From the NCBI GenBank assembly GCA_964571375.1, contig CAZNBL010000014.1:1-29383 (forward strand): a stretch of DNA of 29,383 nt. The letters run 5' to 3'. Position numbers and translations under genes: made by a program. Source of the stretch: JAFTYR01 sp964571375 (GTDB taxonomy: Bacteria; Pseudomonadota; Gammaproteobacteria; Burkholderiales; Burkholderiaceae_F). How positions within the stretch are numbered: position 1 is the stretch's first letter; every line of letters begins with the position of its first letter. Positions 7,581-15,100 of the stretch are shown here, piece by piece. The notes beneath the pieces are model-generated. The model did not search any database and was not told where the DNA came from. It saw nothing but the letters and a program-made list of their open reading frames with translations.

Positions 7581-9089
7581 ATGACCGAGCTTTCAAGACG
7601 CAAAACCCTGCAGATGATGTTTGCAGGCGGAGCCTTAAGCGCCCTTCCCTTCGGTGTAAGTGCCGCAGCTAAAATCCCCGGCAAATGGGATCAGACAACC
7701 GACCTGCTTATCATCGGTACCGGCTTTGCCGGACTCGCCTGTGCGATCGAAGCCCATAACACCGGCATTAAAGACGTTCTCGTTGTCGAAAAGATGGCCA
7801 GCCCGGGCGGCAACTCCATCATCAACGGCGGTGCGGTAGCTGCCGCAGGAACCGATCTGCAGAAAAAAGAAGGGATCAATGACTCTGCTGAGCTCCTCTT
7901 CAAAGACATCATGAGAGCGGGCGGCTACATCAATCATCCGAAAGTAGCCAAACTGATTGCCGACAATTCACTTGAAAACTACCTCTGGCTCAAAAATCAG
8001 ATCGGCGTTGATTTCGTCTCCGTTTACTACCACGGCGGCCACTCCGTAAAGCGCAGTCACGGTGTCAGAGAACATACCGGCGCAGGATTTATCAATCCGA
8101 TGTTGAAAAAGTGCAATGAACTCAGCATCCCGATTCAATACCGAACCAAAATCGAAGATCTGATCATTGACGAAACCGGACGCGTCATCGGCGTAAAGGC
8201 ACGCAAAAATTATCGCTTCGGTAAAGAAGACAGCGGCCGCACGATCTATATCCGTGCGCTCAACGGCGTCGTTCTTTGCAGCGGCGGCTTCAGTCAGAAT
8301 GTCACCATGCGTATGGACCACGATCCGCGTCTTACCGATGCATTCGGCTCCACCAATCACCCGGGCGCTACCGGCGAGATGATTCAGGCCGCTCAGATGA
8401 TCGGCGCCAATACCGTTCACATGGACTGGATTCAGCTCGGTCCCTGGACAAGTCCCGATGAACGCGGTTTCGGAACAGCACCTCTCTTTATCGAACCTCT
8501 CGTCGGTTTCGGTGTCATGATCGACCCGGCCACCGGCAAGCGTTTCGTCAAAGAAACCGGCAACCGCAAGGTTCGTGCCGACGCCATTGTTGCCTTAGGC
8601 CACCCGGCACTCCTCTACGCCTCGGAAGAAAACTGCAATAACCAGCTGCCGAAGAACATGACGCAGACGCAGATTGATTCCCTGCTCGCAAACAATGTTG
8701 TCCGCAAATTCGACACGCTCAAAGAACTTGCCGCCTTCTACAAGATTCCGCTGCAGGCTCTTGAAGAAACCAACAACAAAATGAATCGGTACATCAGCGA
8801 CAAAGCCGACTCCGAATTCAACTGTCAGTTCTTCGAAGACTCCAAGCCCAACGTCAAAGGCCCCTTCTATGCCTGCCGACTCTGGCCGAGAGTCCATCAC
8901 ACCATGGGCGGATTGGAAATCAATGAAAAAGCTCAGGTTATTAACGCCAAAGGCGAAATCATTCCCGGACTCTTTGCTGCAGGCGAAGTCACCGGCGGTG
9001 TTCACGGGATGGTACGCCTCGGCACGGTTGCCGTTGCCGACTGCATGATTGTCGGCCGCACTGCCGCAAAAACCGCTGCCGCCAAGTAA
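7581..9089 (+). CDS. Tat-exported FAD-dependent respiratory reductase, flavocytochrome c fumarate-reductase-like
   Basis: A 502-residue periplasmic flavoprotein. The N-terminus LSRRKTLQM (4-12) followed by a hydrophobic stretch and VSAAA is a twin-arginine signal. The FAD Rossmann fold starts at DLLIIGTGFAGLACAIEA (41-58), with VLVVEK (67-71) and PGGNSIINGGAVAAAG following. By eye alignment to Shewanella flavocytochrome c3, the proton-donor arginine (R329 in GNRK), the active-site HHTMGG (439-444) and the arginine of GGVHGMVRLG (R479) are kept. The positions of fumarate-binding H365, T377 and R381 appear as G287, I304 and V308. The enzyme therefore probably reduces a C=C bond in another organic acid. 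The ATG at 7581 is chosen over 7566 because GGAG (7568-7571) overlaps the earlier ATG and is spaced for the later one. The cytochrome gene follows after 17 bp. Confidence 0.88.
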   Translation: MTELSRRKTLQMMFAGGALSALPFGVSAAAKIPGKWDQTTDLLIIGTGFAGLACAIEAHNTGIKDVLVVEKMASPGGNSIINGGAVAAAGTDLQKKEGINDSAELLFKDIMRAGGYINHPKVAKLIADNSLENYLWLKNQIGVDFVSVYYHGGHSVKRSHGVREHTGAGFINPMLKKCNELSIPIQYRTKIEDLIIDETGRVIGVKARKNYRFGKEDSGRTIYIRALNGVVLCSGGFSQNVTMRMDHDPRLTDAFGSTNHPGATGEMIQAAQMIGANTVHMDWIQLGPWTSPDERGFGTAPLFIEPLVGFGVMIDPATGKRFVKETGNRKVRADAIVALGHPALLYASEENCNNQLPKNMTQTQIDSLLANNVVRKFDTLKELAAFYKIPLQALEETNNKMNRYISDKADSEFNCQFFEDSKPNVKGPFYACRLWPRVHHTMGGLEINEKAQVINAKGEIIPGLFAAGEVTGGVHGMVRLGTVAVADCMIVGRTAAKTAAAK

Positions 9090-9106
9090 CGAATTCGGAG
9101 AACACA

Positions 9107-9451
9107 ATGAAAAAATTATCTTATTTAATCCTTTCTTTTTTGATGTGTACGGTCACGGCAACTTACGCAGCCGATAAAGCACCGATGGGCGCAGACCGCC
9201 ATACGGCACGCGGAATCACCTGCGCTAACTGCCACGGCGACAACATGGCAGACCCGAAATATCCGGACCGCAACACTTGTTTCCAATGTCATGTTGAGTC
9301 GGCTCTCATTGAAAAGACAAAAGACTTGAAGCCGACCAATCCGCACAGCGCACCTCATAACAACGAGTGCACGCTCTGCCACATGCAGCACGAAAAAACC
9401 GCCAATTACTGTGAGACCTGTCACAAGTTCTACAAGTTCAACGTGCCTTAA
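9107..9451 (+). CDS. Periplasmic tetrahaem cytochrome c
   Basis: A 114-residue secreted electron carrier. A signal peptide (about 1-21, ending in TYA) precedes four CxxCH haem-attachment motifs at C39-H43, C58-H62, C88-H92 and C102-H106. Extra histidines (H32, H80, H84, H95) could serve as distal ligands. Size and motif number match the N-terminal haem domain of soluble flavocytochrome c fumarate reductases, here encoded as a separate protein just after the flavoprotein (17-bp gap, GGAG site). The two are almost certainly co-transcribed. The cytochrome would pass electrons from the quinol pool, through a NapC/NrfH- or CymA-like membrane donor not in this window, to the FAD of the partner. A strong terminator closes the unit. 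Confidence 0.93.
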   Translation: MKKLSYLILSFLMCTVTATYAADKAPMGADRHTARGITCANCHGDNMADPKYPDRNTCFQCHVESALIEKTKDLKPTNPHSAPHNNECTLCHMQHEKTANYCETCHKFYKFNVP

Positions 9452-9469
9452 TCTCTTTTGAGATGACCG

Positions 9470-9515
9470 ACTCACACACCCGTTCCACTCTCCTTTCGGG
9501 CGTGTGAGTTTTTTT
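9470..9515 (+). terminator. Terminator of the flavoprotein-cytochrome operon
   Basis: ACTCACACACCCG (9470-9482) pairs with CGGGCGTGTGAGT (9497-9509) with one mismatch, followed by a T-run to 9515. It lies 19 bp past the cytochrome stop and separates the operon from the regulator gene. Confidence 0.92.
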
Positions 9516-9795
9516 ATCGGGAATGCGGATGCGTCAGCAAACCTTCCGGCGCGGCCGAAAAGCGTCACAAAAACTACATCCGCTCTCCGTCCTGTTCATA
9601 AAACACGCCGAAAACGCCGCGATTGCGTCAAAAAGACCCGCGCTAAAAGCAGAAAACCATCATTTGAGGTACGACGAAAGCTAAAAAGTGTTCGACAAAT
9701 GATCAAAATAAGAATCAAACAAACAGTTTTTGCTATAAAAGCCGATACAGAACGTATTTGGATGCTTAACAAAAAAACTCTTCGCAAAGGCTGAC
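9516..9795. other. 280-bp intergenic region before the regulator gene, no gene seen
   Basis: A basic, low-complexity open frame from a GTG within the terminator (9504-9794) has no ribosome binding site and no recognisable fold, so it is not called. The last 100 bp are AT-rich, with a TATAAA (9734-9739) that could be the -10 of the regulator promoter; no matching -35 was found. A sequence CGACAAATGATCAA (9693-9706) carries one FNR-like half-site (ATCAA) only. Confidence 0.5.
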
Positions 9796-10626
9796 ATGTC
9801 GAAATACCAATCGTCTTCCTGGCTTTCAAAAATCAATGCCTCCACGAATTCCATCCAAAACTCCTATGACTTCAGCGTTGATAAGAAGCCGGTTTTCCCG
9901 CTAATCGCTCATCCGATCCACCCGGAACTGCGTCAGCTGTTCAACAACATCGGTATCAAACGAACGCTGGATACCGGTGAGTTCATCTTTAAATACGGCG
10001 AGCCGATTCATTGCATTGCGGTGGTCACCAAGGGAATTACTGCCCGCCAGGTCGGACAAAGCCCCGACAACATCATGGCTGTTTCCATCCCGGGCCGCAT
10101 CGCCTGCGGAAACTTAAACTTCTTCACCGAGTATCCCTGCGTCGGCAGTTATCACGCGCTGGTCCCCAGCGAAGTCTGCATTGTTGACAGCAAACTGTTG
10201 AAGACAATCCTTGCCAAGGAGCCGGAACTTTTATGGCATTTTGTTGAAAACATGGAATTGATCACGCTCTCCGACAGACTCGGATTTGCGGTTCAGTCCA
10301 TGCTGCCGCTTGAAGAAAGAATCAAATCTTTTTATCTGGCATGGGCGGTTAACTACGCGGTCTACGAACCCGGCGGCGAAGGAGAGGAAGGTTGGCTGAC
10401 CATGCCGCCGACTCTGCAGCGAAAGTATTTGTGCAATCTTGCCAAATCGTCCAAATTCTCACTTGATGCTGCGCTTAAAGATTGGAAAGCCTCGGGAGAA
10501 CTGTGCATGGAAGACGGAATGATCAGAATTCGTCCGTCCTTATTGAAATCCTGCTACGACTGGATGGCGCGGCTTGAAGAAGGCTCTCCCTACAGAAGAC
10601 CGGAAGAGCTGTTGTCACTGTTCTGA
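9796..10626 (+). CDS. Crp/Fnr-superfamily transcription regulator
   Basis: A 276-residue cytoplasmic regulator. Residues about 45-150 have the cyclic-nucleotide-binding beta-roll pattern (LDTGEFIFKYGEPIHCIAVV, then a long dimer helix around 142-165). Residues about 170-255 are a winged-helix DNA-binding domain of divergent sequence. The first 40 residues are an extra polar N-terminal extension with no cysteine, so the FNR-type [4Fe-4S] site is absent. The segment matching the CRP phosphate-binding cassette (CGNLNFFTEYPCVGSYHA) lacks its usual Glu and Arg-Ser, so cAMP binding is unlikely. AAAGG lies 5 nt before the ATG. It follows the flavoprotein-cytochrome operon on the same strand, separated by a terminator, so it is a good candidate local regulator; its ligand is unknown. 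Confidence 0.82.
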   Translation: MSKYQSSSWLSKINASTNSIQNSYDFSVDKKPVFPLIAHPIHPELRQLFNNIGIKRTLDTGEFIFKYGEPIHCIAVVTKGITARQVGQSPDNIMAVSIPGRIACGNLNFFTEYPCVGSYHALVPSEVCIVDSKLLKTILAKEPELLWHFVENMELITLSDRLGFAVQSMLPLEERIKSFYLAWAVNYAVYEPGGEGEEGWLTMPPTLQRKYLCNLAKSSKFSLDAALKDWKASGELCMEDGMIRIRPSLLKSCYDWMARLEEGSPYRRPEELLSLF

Positions 10627-10640
10627 CCGCCGAAAAAACT

Positions 10641-10672
10641 AAAGCCAGCCGGAATCAATCCAGGCTGGCTTT
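10641..10672. terminator. Bidirectional terminator between the regulator gene and tRNA-Val
   Basis: AAAGCCAGCC (10641-10650) is the exact reverse complement of GGCTGGCTTT (10663-10672), with a 12-nt loop. On the plus strand a short T-run ends the regulator transcript. On the minus strand TTTAGTTTTTT follows and ends the tRNA-Val transcript. Confidence 0.9.
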
Positions 10673-10681
10673 TGAAATTCT

Positions 10682-10756
10682 TGGTGCACAGTACAGGGAT
10701 CGAACCTGTGACCCCTGCCGTGTGAAGGCAGTGCTCTACCGCTGAGCTAACTGTGC
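10682..10756 (-). tRNA. tRNA-Val (anticodon CAC)
   Basis: The complete 75-nt cloverleaf includes an encoded CCA (10682-10684). The acceptor GCACAGT pairs with ACTGTGC, with discriminator A. The D arm is GCTC/GAGC. The anticodon stem CTGCC/GGCAG encloses the loop TTCACAC, giving anticodon CAC, which reads the valine codon GTG. The T arm ACAGG-TTCGATC-CCTGT is perfect. It has its own promoter just upstream and a terminator downstream. Confidence 0.96.
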
Positions 10757-10770
10757 AGGTCAGGAGGCGA

Positions 10771-10798
10771 ATTCTACACCAATCAATTATTTTTTCAA
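10771..10798 (-). promoter_or_regulatory. Sigma70 promoter of tRNA-Val
   Basis: Read on the minus strand, TTGAAA (10798-10793) and TAGAAT (10776-10771) each match the consensus at five of six positions. The spacer is 16 bp. The predicted start is about 8 nt upstream of the mature tRNA 5' end, so the leader is very short. Confidence 0.75.
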
Positions 10799-10822
10799 TT
10801 CTGTAAAAACACCCTTCAGGGA

Positions 10823-11287
10823 TCAATCCTCGACTTCATAGGCCTTGGTCAGAACCTGATCGACCCCCTGATTGGCAAGTTCGTCGGCTTTTTCGTTACC
10901 TTCGACACCGGCATGACCCTTAACCCAACGCCATTCGATTTCATGTTTGGCAGCAAGCTCTGTCAGTTCCTGCCAAAGTTCCACATTCTTGACCGGTTTC
11001 TTGTCTTTTGTGCGCCAATCATTACGAATCCAGCCCTTCACCCAGGTAGTCATCCCCTGCTGAACATATTTGGAGTCGGTATGCAGAATGATTTTGCAGG
11101 GACGCTTCAATACACGCAGTGCATTGATCGGACCCAGCAACTCCATACGGTTGTTGGTGGTATGAAGCTCTCCGCCGCACATTTCTTTTGTATGCGCGCC
11201 GTACTTCAGGTATGCACCCCAGCCGCCCGGACCCGGGTTGCCCTTGCTGGCACCGTCGGTCCAAATTTCTACGATAGTTGTACTCAT
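10823..11287 (-). CDS. rnhA: Ribonuclease HI
   Basis: Endonuclease that cuts the RNA strand of RNA-DNA hybrids (R-loops, primers). The 154 residues match E. coli RnhA in length. Conserved acidic residues are visible in order: the Asp of EIWTDGASKGNPG (D11), the Glu of TNNRMEL, the Asp of HTDSKYV and the C-terminal Asp of GNEKADELA. The basic protrusion WVKGWIRNDWRTKDKKPVKN is present. The ATG (11285-11287) overlaps the upstream methyltransferase stop by 4 bp (ATGA), so the two are translationally coupled. A short GC hairpin followed by T's (about 10805-10822) lies just past the stop; transcription may also run on to the tRNA-Val terminator. Confidence 0.97.
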   Translation of the reverse strand: MSTTIVEIWTDGASKGNPGPGGWGAYLKYGAHTKEMCGGELHTTNNRMELLGPINALRVLKRPCKIILHTDSKYVQQGMTTWVKGWIRNDWRTKDKKPVKNVELWQELTELAAKHEIEWRWVKGHAGVEGNEKADELANQGVDQVLTKAYEVED

Positions 11288-12051
11288 TCTTCTAAAACTT
11301 TTTCTGCTTGACGCTCCATCTGTGCTCCGGCGTGAGTGCCGAAGAAACTGTAGCGTTTATTGATTGCCTTACCGACCAATTTGCCGCCCGGCACCATTTT
11401 TCTGGCACCGATTGCGTAAAGCGCACCGCACTGCGGCCACCAGCGGTCACCTGCCTTTTCAATCCAGGTACTGCGATGAGACTGTTCGGTTGCGAGCGTC
11501 GTATGGTAAGCCCCGAAAGCACCGCGATCAACGTTGAAAGACAAAAGGTGCAGCCAATCCCGCAACTGAAAAACCGAAATAAACTGATTGCCCGGCAAAA
11601 ACGGTTTGACGCCGAGGCGTTGCATTCTAAAGCGAATCCCCCACAAGCTCATCATATTGAAGCCGGTGACAATAAGACGTCCGTTCGGAATCAGAACGCG
11701 GTAAACCTCGCGAAGCAATGCATGCGGATCATCCACGGCTTCGAGCGTATGCGGCATCACAATCAGATCGACCGATTCCGTTTCAAAAGGAAGGTTTTCA
11801 AAACTGACCTGAACTCTGGGGCTCTCTCTGTCGGTAATATTGGTGAGCGGTGTCAGATGTTCGTCGGCATAAATCTTTGTGCCGATTCGGTTGCTCCGCA
11901 GGAAATCGATGCTTGTACCGCCGAGCTGCAGCGCATAGTAGCCGAAACAGTCCGACACGAGCTTGTCATACTGCTGCTCTTCCCAATTGAGCGCATAGCG
12001 GCCTAAAGGCGTCGTATAGAAGTCATCGAGTGTTCGTAACACAGTATTCAA
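11284..12051 (-). CDS. Class I SAM-dependent methyltransferase-like protein
   Basis: A 255-residue protein. The C-terminal half of a methyltransferase domain is clear: FETESVDLIVMPHTLEAV, then DDPHALLREVYRVLIPNGRLIVTGFN, typical of the Methyltransf_11 group. The glycine-rich SAM-binding motif I usually expected 40-60 residues earlier is not seen; the equivalent stretch reads GYYALQLGGTSIDFLRSNR. The reading frame stays open far upstream (to 13107), but that part is only the antisense of mltD. The start is placed at a TTG (12051) because AGGAAG lies 8 nt before it. The gene precedes rnhA with an ATGA overlap, an arrangement common in Burkholderiales, and is divergent from mltD. The substrate is unknown, and catalytic competence is uncertain. 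Confidence 0.8.
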   Translation of the reverse strand: MNTVLRTLDDFYTTPLGRYALNWEEQQYDKLVSDCFGYYALQLGGTSIDFLRSNRIGTKIYADEHLTPLTNITDRESPRVQVSFENLPFETESVDLIVMPHTLEAVDDPHALLREVYRVLIPNGRLIVTGFNMMSLWGIRFRMQRLGVKPFLPGNQFISVFQLRDWLHLLSFNVDRGAFGAYHTTLATEQSHRSTWIEKAGDRWWPQCGALYAIGARKMVPGGKLVGKAINKRYSFFGTHAGAQMERQAEKVLEE

Positions 12052-12168
12052 AATAGCTTCTTCCTGCGGTCGAAAGTGTATATTCTTTAGTCTTCGGCGA
12101 TACTCTTTGATTCGAAAGCAAACGCCGTACCGCCTATTGTAATTGTTCGACCCGGAAGATATCAGCCC

Positions 12169-13875
12169 ATGCATAAGCTTGCCCGACTCACTTTGATGAC
12201 CGCCGCGCTCACTTTCTGCTTTTCGACCGCGACGCTGGCGCAAGCTCCCGAAAATAACGAAGAAGTTATCAGCGAGATCATTAACGACGAAGAGGTTTAT
12301 ACCGTCTGGAACCGTATCCGCGAAGGTTTCCGCGTACCGGACATGCAGAATTCTGTTGTCGATAAGAATCTCAAGATGTACCTGAAACATCCGGACTATC
12401 TGAAAAGAATGGCCGAACGCTCCAAGCCCTTCCTCTATCACATCATGGAGGTGGTGGACGAGCGCAATCTTCCGACCGAACTCGCGATTCTGCCGTTTGT
12501 CGAAAGCGCATTCATCACCAATGCCAAATCCAGAGTCAAAGCCGCAGGCCTCTGGCAGTTCATGCCGGCAACCGGCAGACACTATGATCTGAGCCAGAAC
12601 CTCTGGAGAGACGACCGCTACGACATTATCGAAAGCACGAACGCAGCGCTTAACTATCTGGAAAAGCTCTATGCACGGTTCGGAGACTGGCAGCTTGCAT
12701 TTGCCGCCTACAACTGGGGCGAAGGCAATGTGGCACGAGCAATCAAACGCAATCAGAGAAGGGGGTTGCCGACCGACTATATGTCGCTCAAAATGCCCGC
12801 CGAAACCCGCAACTACTACCCGAAACTTCAGGCAATCAAAAACATCCTGATGAATCCGGAGAAGTACGGTCTGACACTGCCGACCATCTACAACGAACCG
12901 TCGCTCATTCAGATCACTAAAAACAAAGACATCGATGTCAGACGAGCCGCAGAATTTGCCGGCATGAGCGTTGATGACTTTAAAACACTCAATCCGTCGT
13001 TCAACCGCCCTGTCATTGTTGCCTCTCACAACAACCGGATGCTGCTGCCGGCAGACAACCTCGATAAGTTCGTCGAAAACCTGGTTGCGTACAGCGTTAC
13101 CGGACAACCCCTCTCGAGCTGGACTACTTACAGCTTCCAGCCCGGAGACACTATCGCCTCTGTCGCAAAACGCGCCAAGATGAGCGAGGCCGAACTTCGC
13201 GAAGTCAATCAGATCCCGACAGGACGCCGCTTAAAGCCCGGCTCCCTGCTGCTTGTCAGCAAGGACAGCGGCATCGGCAACTACTCGGAAAACATTTCTG
13301 CCGACACGATCGATGCCACCATTGCCGTACAGCATGAATTCCGTACCGTGAAGTACCGCGTCCGCAAAGGCGACAGCTTAAGCCGCGTAGCCAGACGACT
13401 CGGCGTCACTCAGGCTCAGATCATGCAGGCCAACCGCATGAAGAGCAAAACCATCCGCGTCGGTCAGGTTCTTACGGTTAAGGTTCCGGTACGTACGCGT
13501 CAGTACGCCTCCGCTCAGCCTGAACGCAGCAAGAGCGGACGTTTCTACGTTGTCCGCCGAGGAGACAACCTGCAGAGCATCGCCGCCCGTTACGACATTT
13601 CGGTCGCTTCGCTTAAAAAGGCCAACAACCTCAGAGGCTCGACCATTCGTGTCGGACAACGCCTGGTAATCAACGCCGACGGCATGGACGTAAAGCGCAC
13701 TGCAACAACCCAAAAACGCGATATCAATACCCGCGGCACCTATAAAGTAAAACGCGGCGATACGCTATTTTCTATCGCAAGTTCGGCTAATATGTCTGTA
13801 AACGAACTCAAACGGATCAATGGGCTGAAGAGCAACACACTCAGAGTTGGTCAACAGCTCAGACTTGTTAAATAA
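12169..13875 (+). CDS. mltD: Membrane-bound lytic murein transglycosylase D with four LysM repeats
   Basis: Cleaves the beta-1,4 bond of peptidoglycan with formation of 1,6-anhydromuramic ends, in the periplasm. The 568-residue chain has a signal peptide (1-24, ending in ATLA). An SLT domain follows, with catalytic E112 (LPFVESAF) and AAGLWQFMPATG (125-136), then FAAYNWGEGNVARAI. Four LysM peptidoglycan-binding repeats start near 321, 393, 457 and 522; three have the core V(R/K)RGD or VRKGD. Unlike E. coli MltD, the signal peptide shows no good lipobox (LTFC has Phe before the Cys), so the protein may be soluble periplasmic. The fabI gene follows after 19 bp on the same strand. In related Burkholderiales gloB often lies just before mltD; none is present here. 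Confidence 0.95.
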   Translation: MHKLARLTLMTAALTFCFSTATLAQAPENNEEVISEIINDEEVYTVWNRIREGFRVPDMQNSVVDKNLKMYLKHPDYLKRMAERSKPFLYHIMEVVDERNLPTELAILPFVESAFITNAKSRVKAAGLWQFMPATGRHYDLSQNLWRDDRYDIIESTNAALNYLEKLYARFGDWQLAFAAYNWGEGNVARAIKRNQRRGLPTDYMSLKMPAETRNYYPKLQAIKNILMNPEKYGLTLPTIYNEPSLIQITKNKDIDVRRAAEFAGMSVDDFKTLNPSFNRPVIVASHNNRMLLPADNLDKFVENLVAYSVTGQPLSSWTTYSFQPGDTIASVAKRAKMSEAELREVNQIPTGRRLKPGSLLLVSKDSGIGNYSENISADTIDATIAVQHEFRTVKYRVRKGDSLSRVARRLGVTQAQIMQANRMKSKTIRVGQVLTVKVPVRTRQYASAQPERSKSGRFYVVRRGDNLQSIAARYDISVASLKKANNLRGSTIRVGQRLVINADGMDVKRTATTQKRDINTRGTYKVKRGDTLFSIASSANMSVNELKRINGLKSNTLRVGQQLRLVK

Positions 13876-13894
13876 CTGGAGTTAGGAGCATAAA

Positions 13895-14686
13895 TTGGGT
13901 CTTCTTACAAATAAAAAAATCCTTCTGACCGGCGTTCTGTCCAACCGCTCAATCGCTTACGGCATTGCCAAGGCCTGCCACCGCGAAGGTGCCGAACTTG
14001 CCTTCACTTATCAGAACGAACGCTTCCTTGACCGTATCAAGGGCTTTGCCGAAGAATTCGGCAGCGATTTCCTGATTCCGCTCGACGTTTCTTCCGACGA
14101 ACAGATTCAGGCATGCGCCGACGCAATCCGCGAACGCTGGGGCACTTTGGACGGCGCTCTGCACTGCATCGCTTTCGCTCCGAAGGAAGCTATTCAGGGC
14201 GACTTCCTCGAAGGTATGTCCCGCGAGGCTTTCAAGACCGCTCTCGATATTTCCGCCTACTCCTATCCGGCTCTGGCCAAGGCTCTGCTGCCGCTGATGG
14301 AAGGTCATCCGTCTTCTCTGCTTACTCTGACTTACCTCGGCAGCGAACGCGCCATTCCGAATTACAACACCATGGGTGTTGCCAAGGCTGCTCTTGAAGC
14401 ATCTACCCGTTACATGGCCGCCTGCCTCGGTCCGAAGAACATCCGCGTCAACGCAATTTCCGCCGGCCCGATCAAGACACTCGCAGCAAGCGGCATCAAG
14501 GACTTCGGCAAGCTGCTTCACTACATGGAAGAAGCTGCTCCCTTAAAGCGTAATGTGACCATCGAAGAGGTCGGCAACGCCGCCGCCTTCATGCTTTCCG
14601 ATTACGCCAGCGGCATCACCGGCGACGTTCTCTTTGTTGACTCCGGCTTCCACTGCGTTTCCGGCATTCCTCCGGAGGTCGCATAA
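13895..14686 (+). CDS. fabI: Enoyl-[acyl-carrier-protein] reductase (NADH)
   Basis: Catalyses the last reduction of each fatty-acid elongation cycle in the cytoplasm. The 263-residue short-chain-dehydrogenase fold has the FabI-type NAD-binding start KILLTGVLSNRSIAYGIAK (8-26). The catalytic tyrosines are Y147 and Y157 in TYLGSERAIPNYNTMGVAK and the lysine is K164, the Y-x6-K pattern. The loop corresponding to the triclosan site reads CIAFAP, with Ala rather than the Gly of E. coli, as in some susceptible FabIs. The start is a TTG (13895) with TAGGAG 6 nt upstream; no ATG fits. Its stop TAA shares one base with the ATG of the next gene, so translation is coupled. Confidence 0.97.
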   Translation: MGLLTNKKILLTGVLSNRSIAYGIAKACHREGAELAFTYQNERFLDRIKGFAEEFGSDFLIPLDVSSDEQIQACADAIRERWGTLDGALHCIAFAPKEAIQGDFLEGMSREAFKTALDISAYSYPALAKALLPLMEGHPSSLLTLTYLGSERAIPNYNTMGVAKAALEASTRYMAACLGPKNIRVNAISAGPIKTLAASGIKDFGKLLHYMEEAAPLKRNVTIEEVGNAAAFMLSDYASGITGDVLFVDSGFHCVSGIPPEVA

Positions 14687-15078
14687 TGAAGCATTTCTGG
14701 GCCTTTATCGGTGCGCTTTATCTCGCAAGCGGTATTGCGCTCGGAGCTTACGGCGCACACGGTCTTCGCGCAATTATCGATGCACCCCGACTGATCGAAT
14801 CCTTTGAGTACGCAGTGCTCTATCAGTTGGTCAGCGGTCTCGGCTTCTTTGCTGTCGCCTGGGCGGTCACTCATTTCCGCGCCTGGCTCGTCAACATTGC
14901 CGGCCTGCTGATTCTGCTCGGCAGCATCGGTTTTTCCGGAACCCTTTACCTCTGGGTACTTGCTCAGTTCAAGCTTTTCCCGATGGCTACTCCGATTTTC
15001 GGCGGTCTGATGATCGTCGGCTGGGTTCTCATGGCGGTTGCCGCCCTGACATCCAAACCCTATCAGAGCGGCTGGTAA
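14686..15078 (+). CDS. DUF423-family membrane protein (YgdD-like)
   Basis: A small inner-membrane protein of 130 residues with about four transmembrane segments. The conserved start, a hydrophobic helix followed by GAYGAHGLR (21-29), is the DUF423 hallmark. Helices follow at about 45-65, 68-90 and 98-125. The function of the family is unknown. It overlaps the fabI stop by one base (TAATG) and ends the mltD-fabI-DUF423 operon, which closes with a strong terminator 22 bp after its stop. Coupling to fabI may hint at an envelope or lipid role, but this is inference only. Confidence 0.88.
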   Translation: MKHFWAFIGALYLASGIALGAYGAHGLRAIIDAPRLIESFEYAVLYQLVSGLGFFAVAWAVTHFRAWLVNIAGLLILLGSIGFSGTLYLWVLAQFKLFPMATPIFGGLMIVGWVLMAVAALTSKPYQSGW

Positions 15079-15100
15079 TCGAAGCGCCCGCAACAATTTA

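Noticed and set aside
9504..9794. Basic 96-codon frame before the regulator gene
   Set aside because: Starts at a GTG inside a terminator, has no ribosome binding site, and the composition (Lys/Arg-rich, no fold pattern) looks like translated non-coding DNA.
12052..13107. 350-residue N-terminal extension of the methyltransferase frame
   Set aside because: It is entirely antisense to mltD, and a well-placed ribosome binding site supports the TTG start at 12051.
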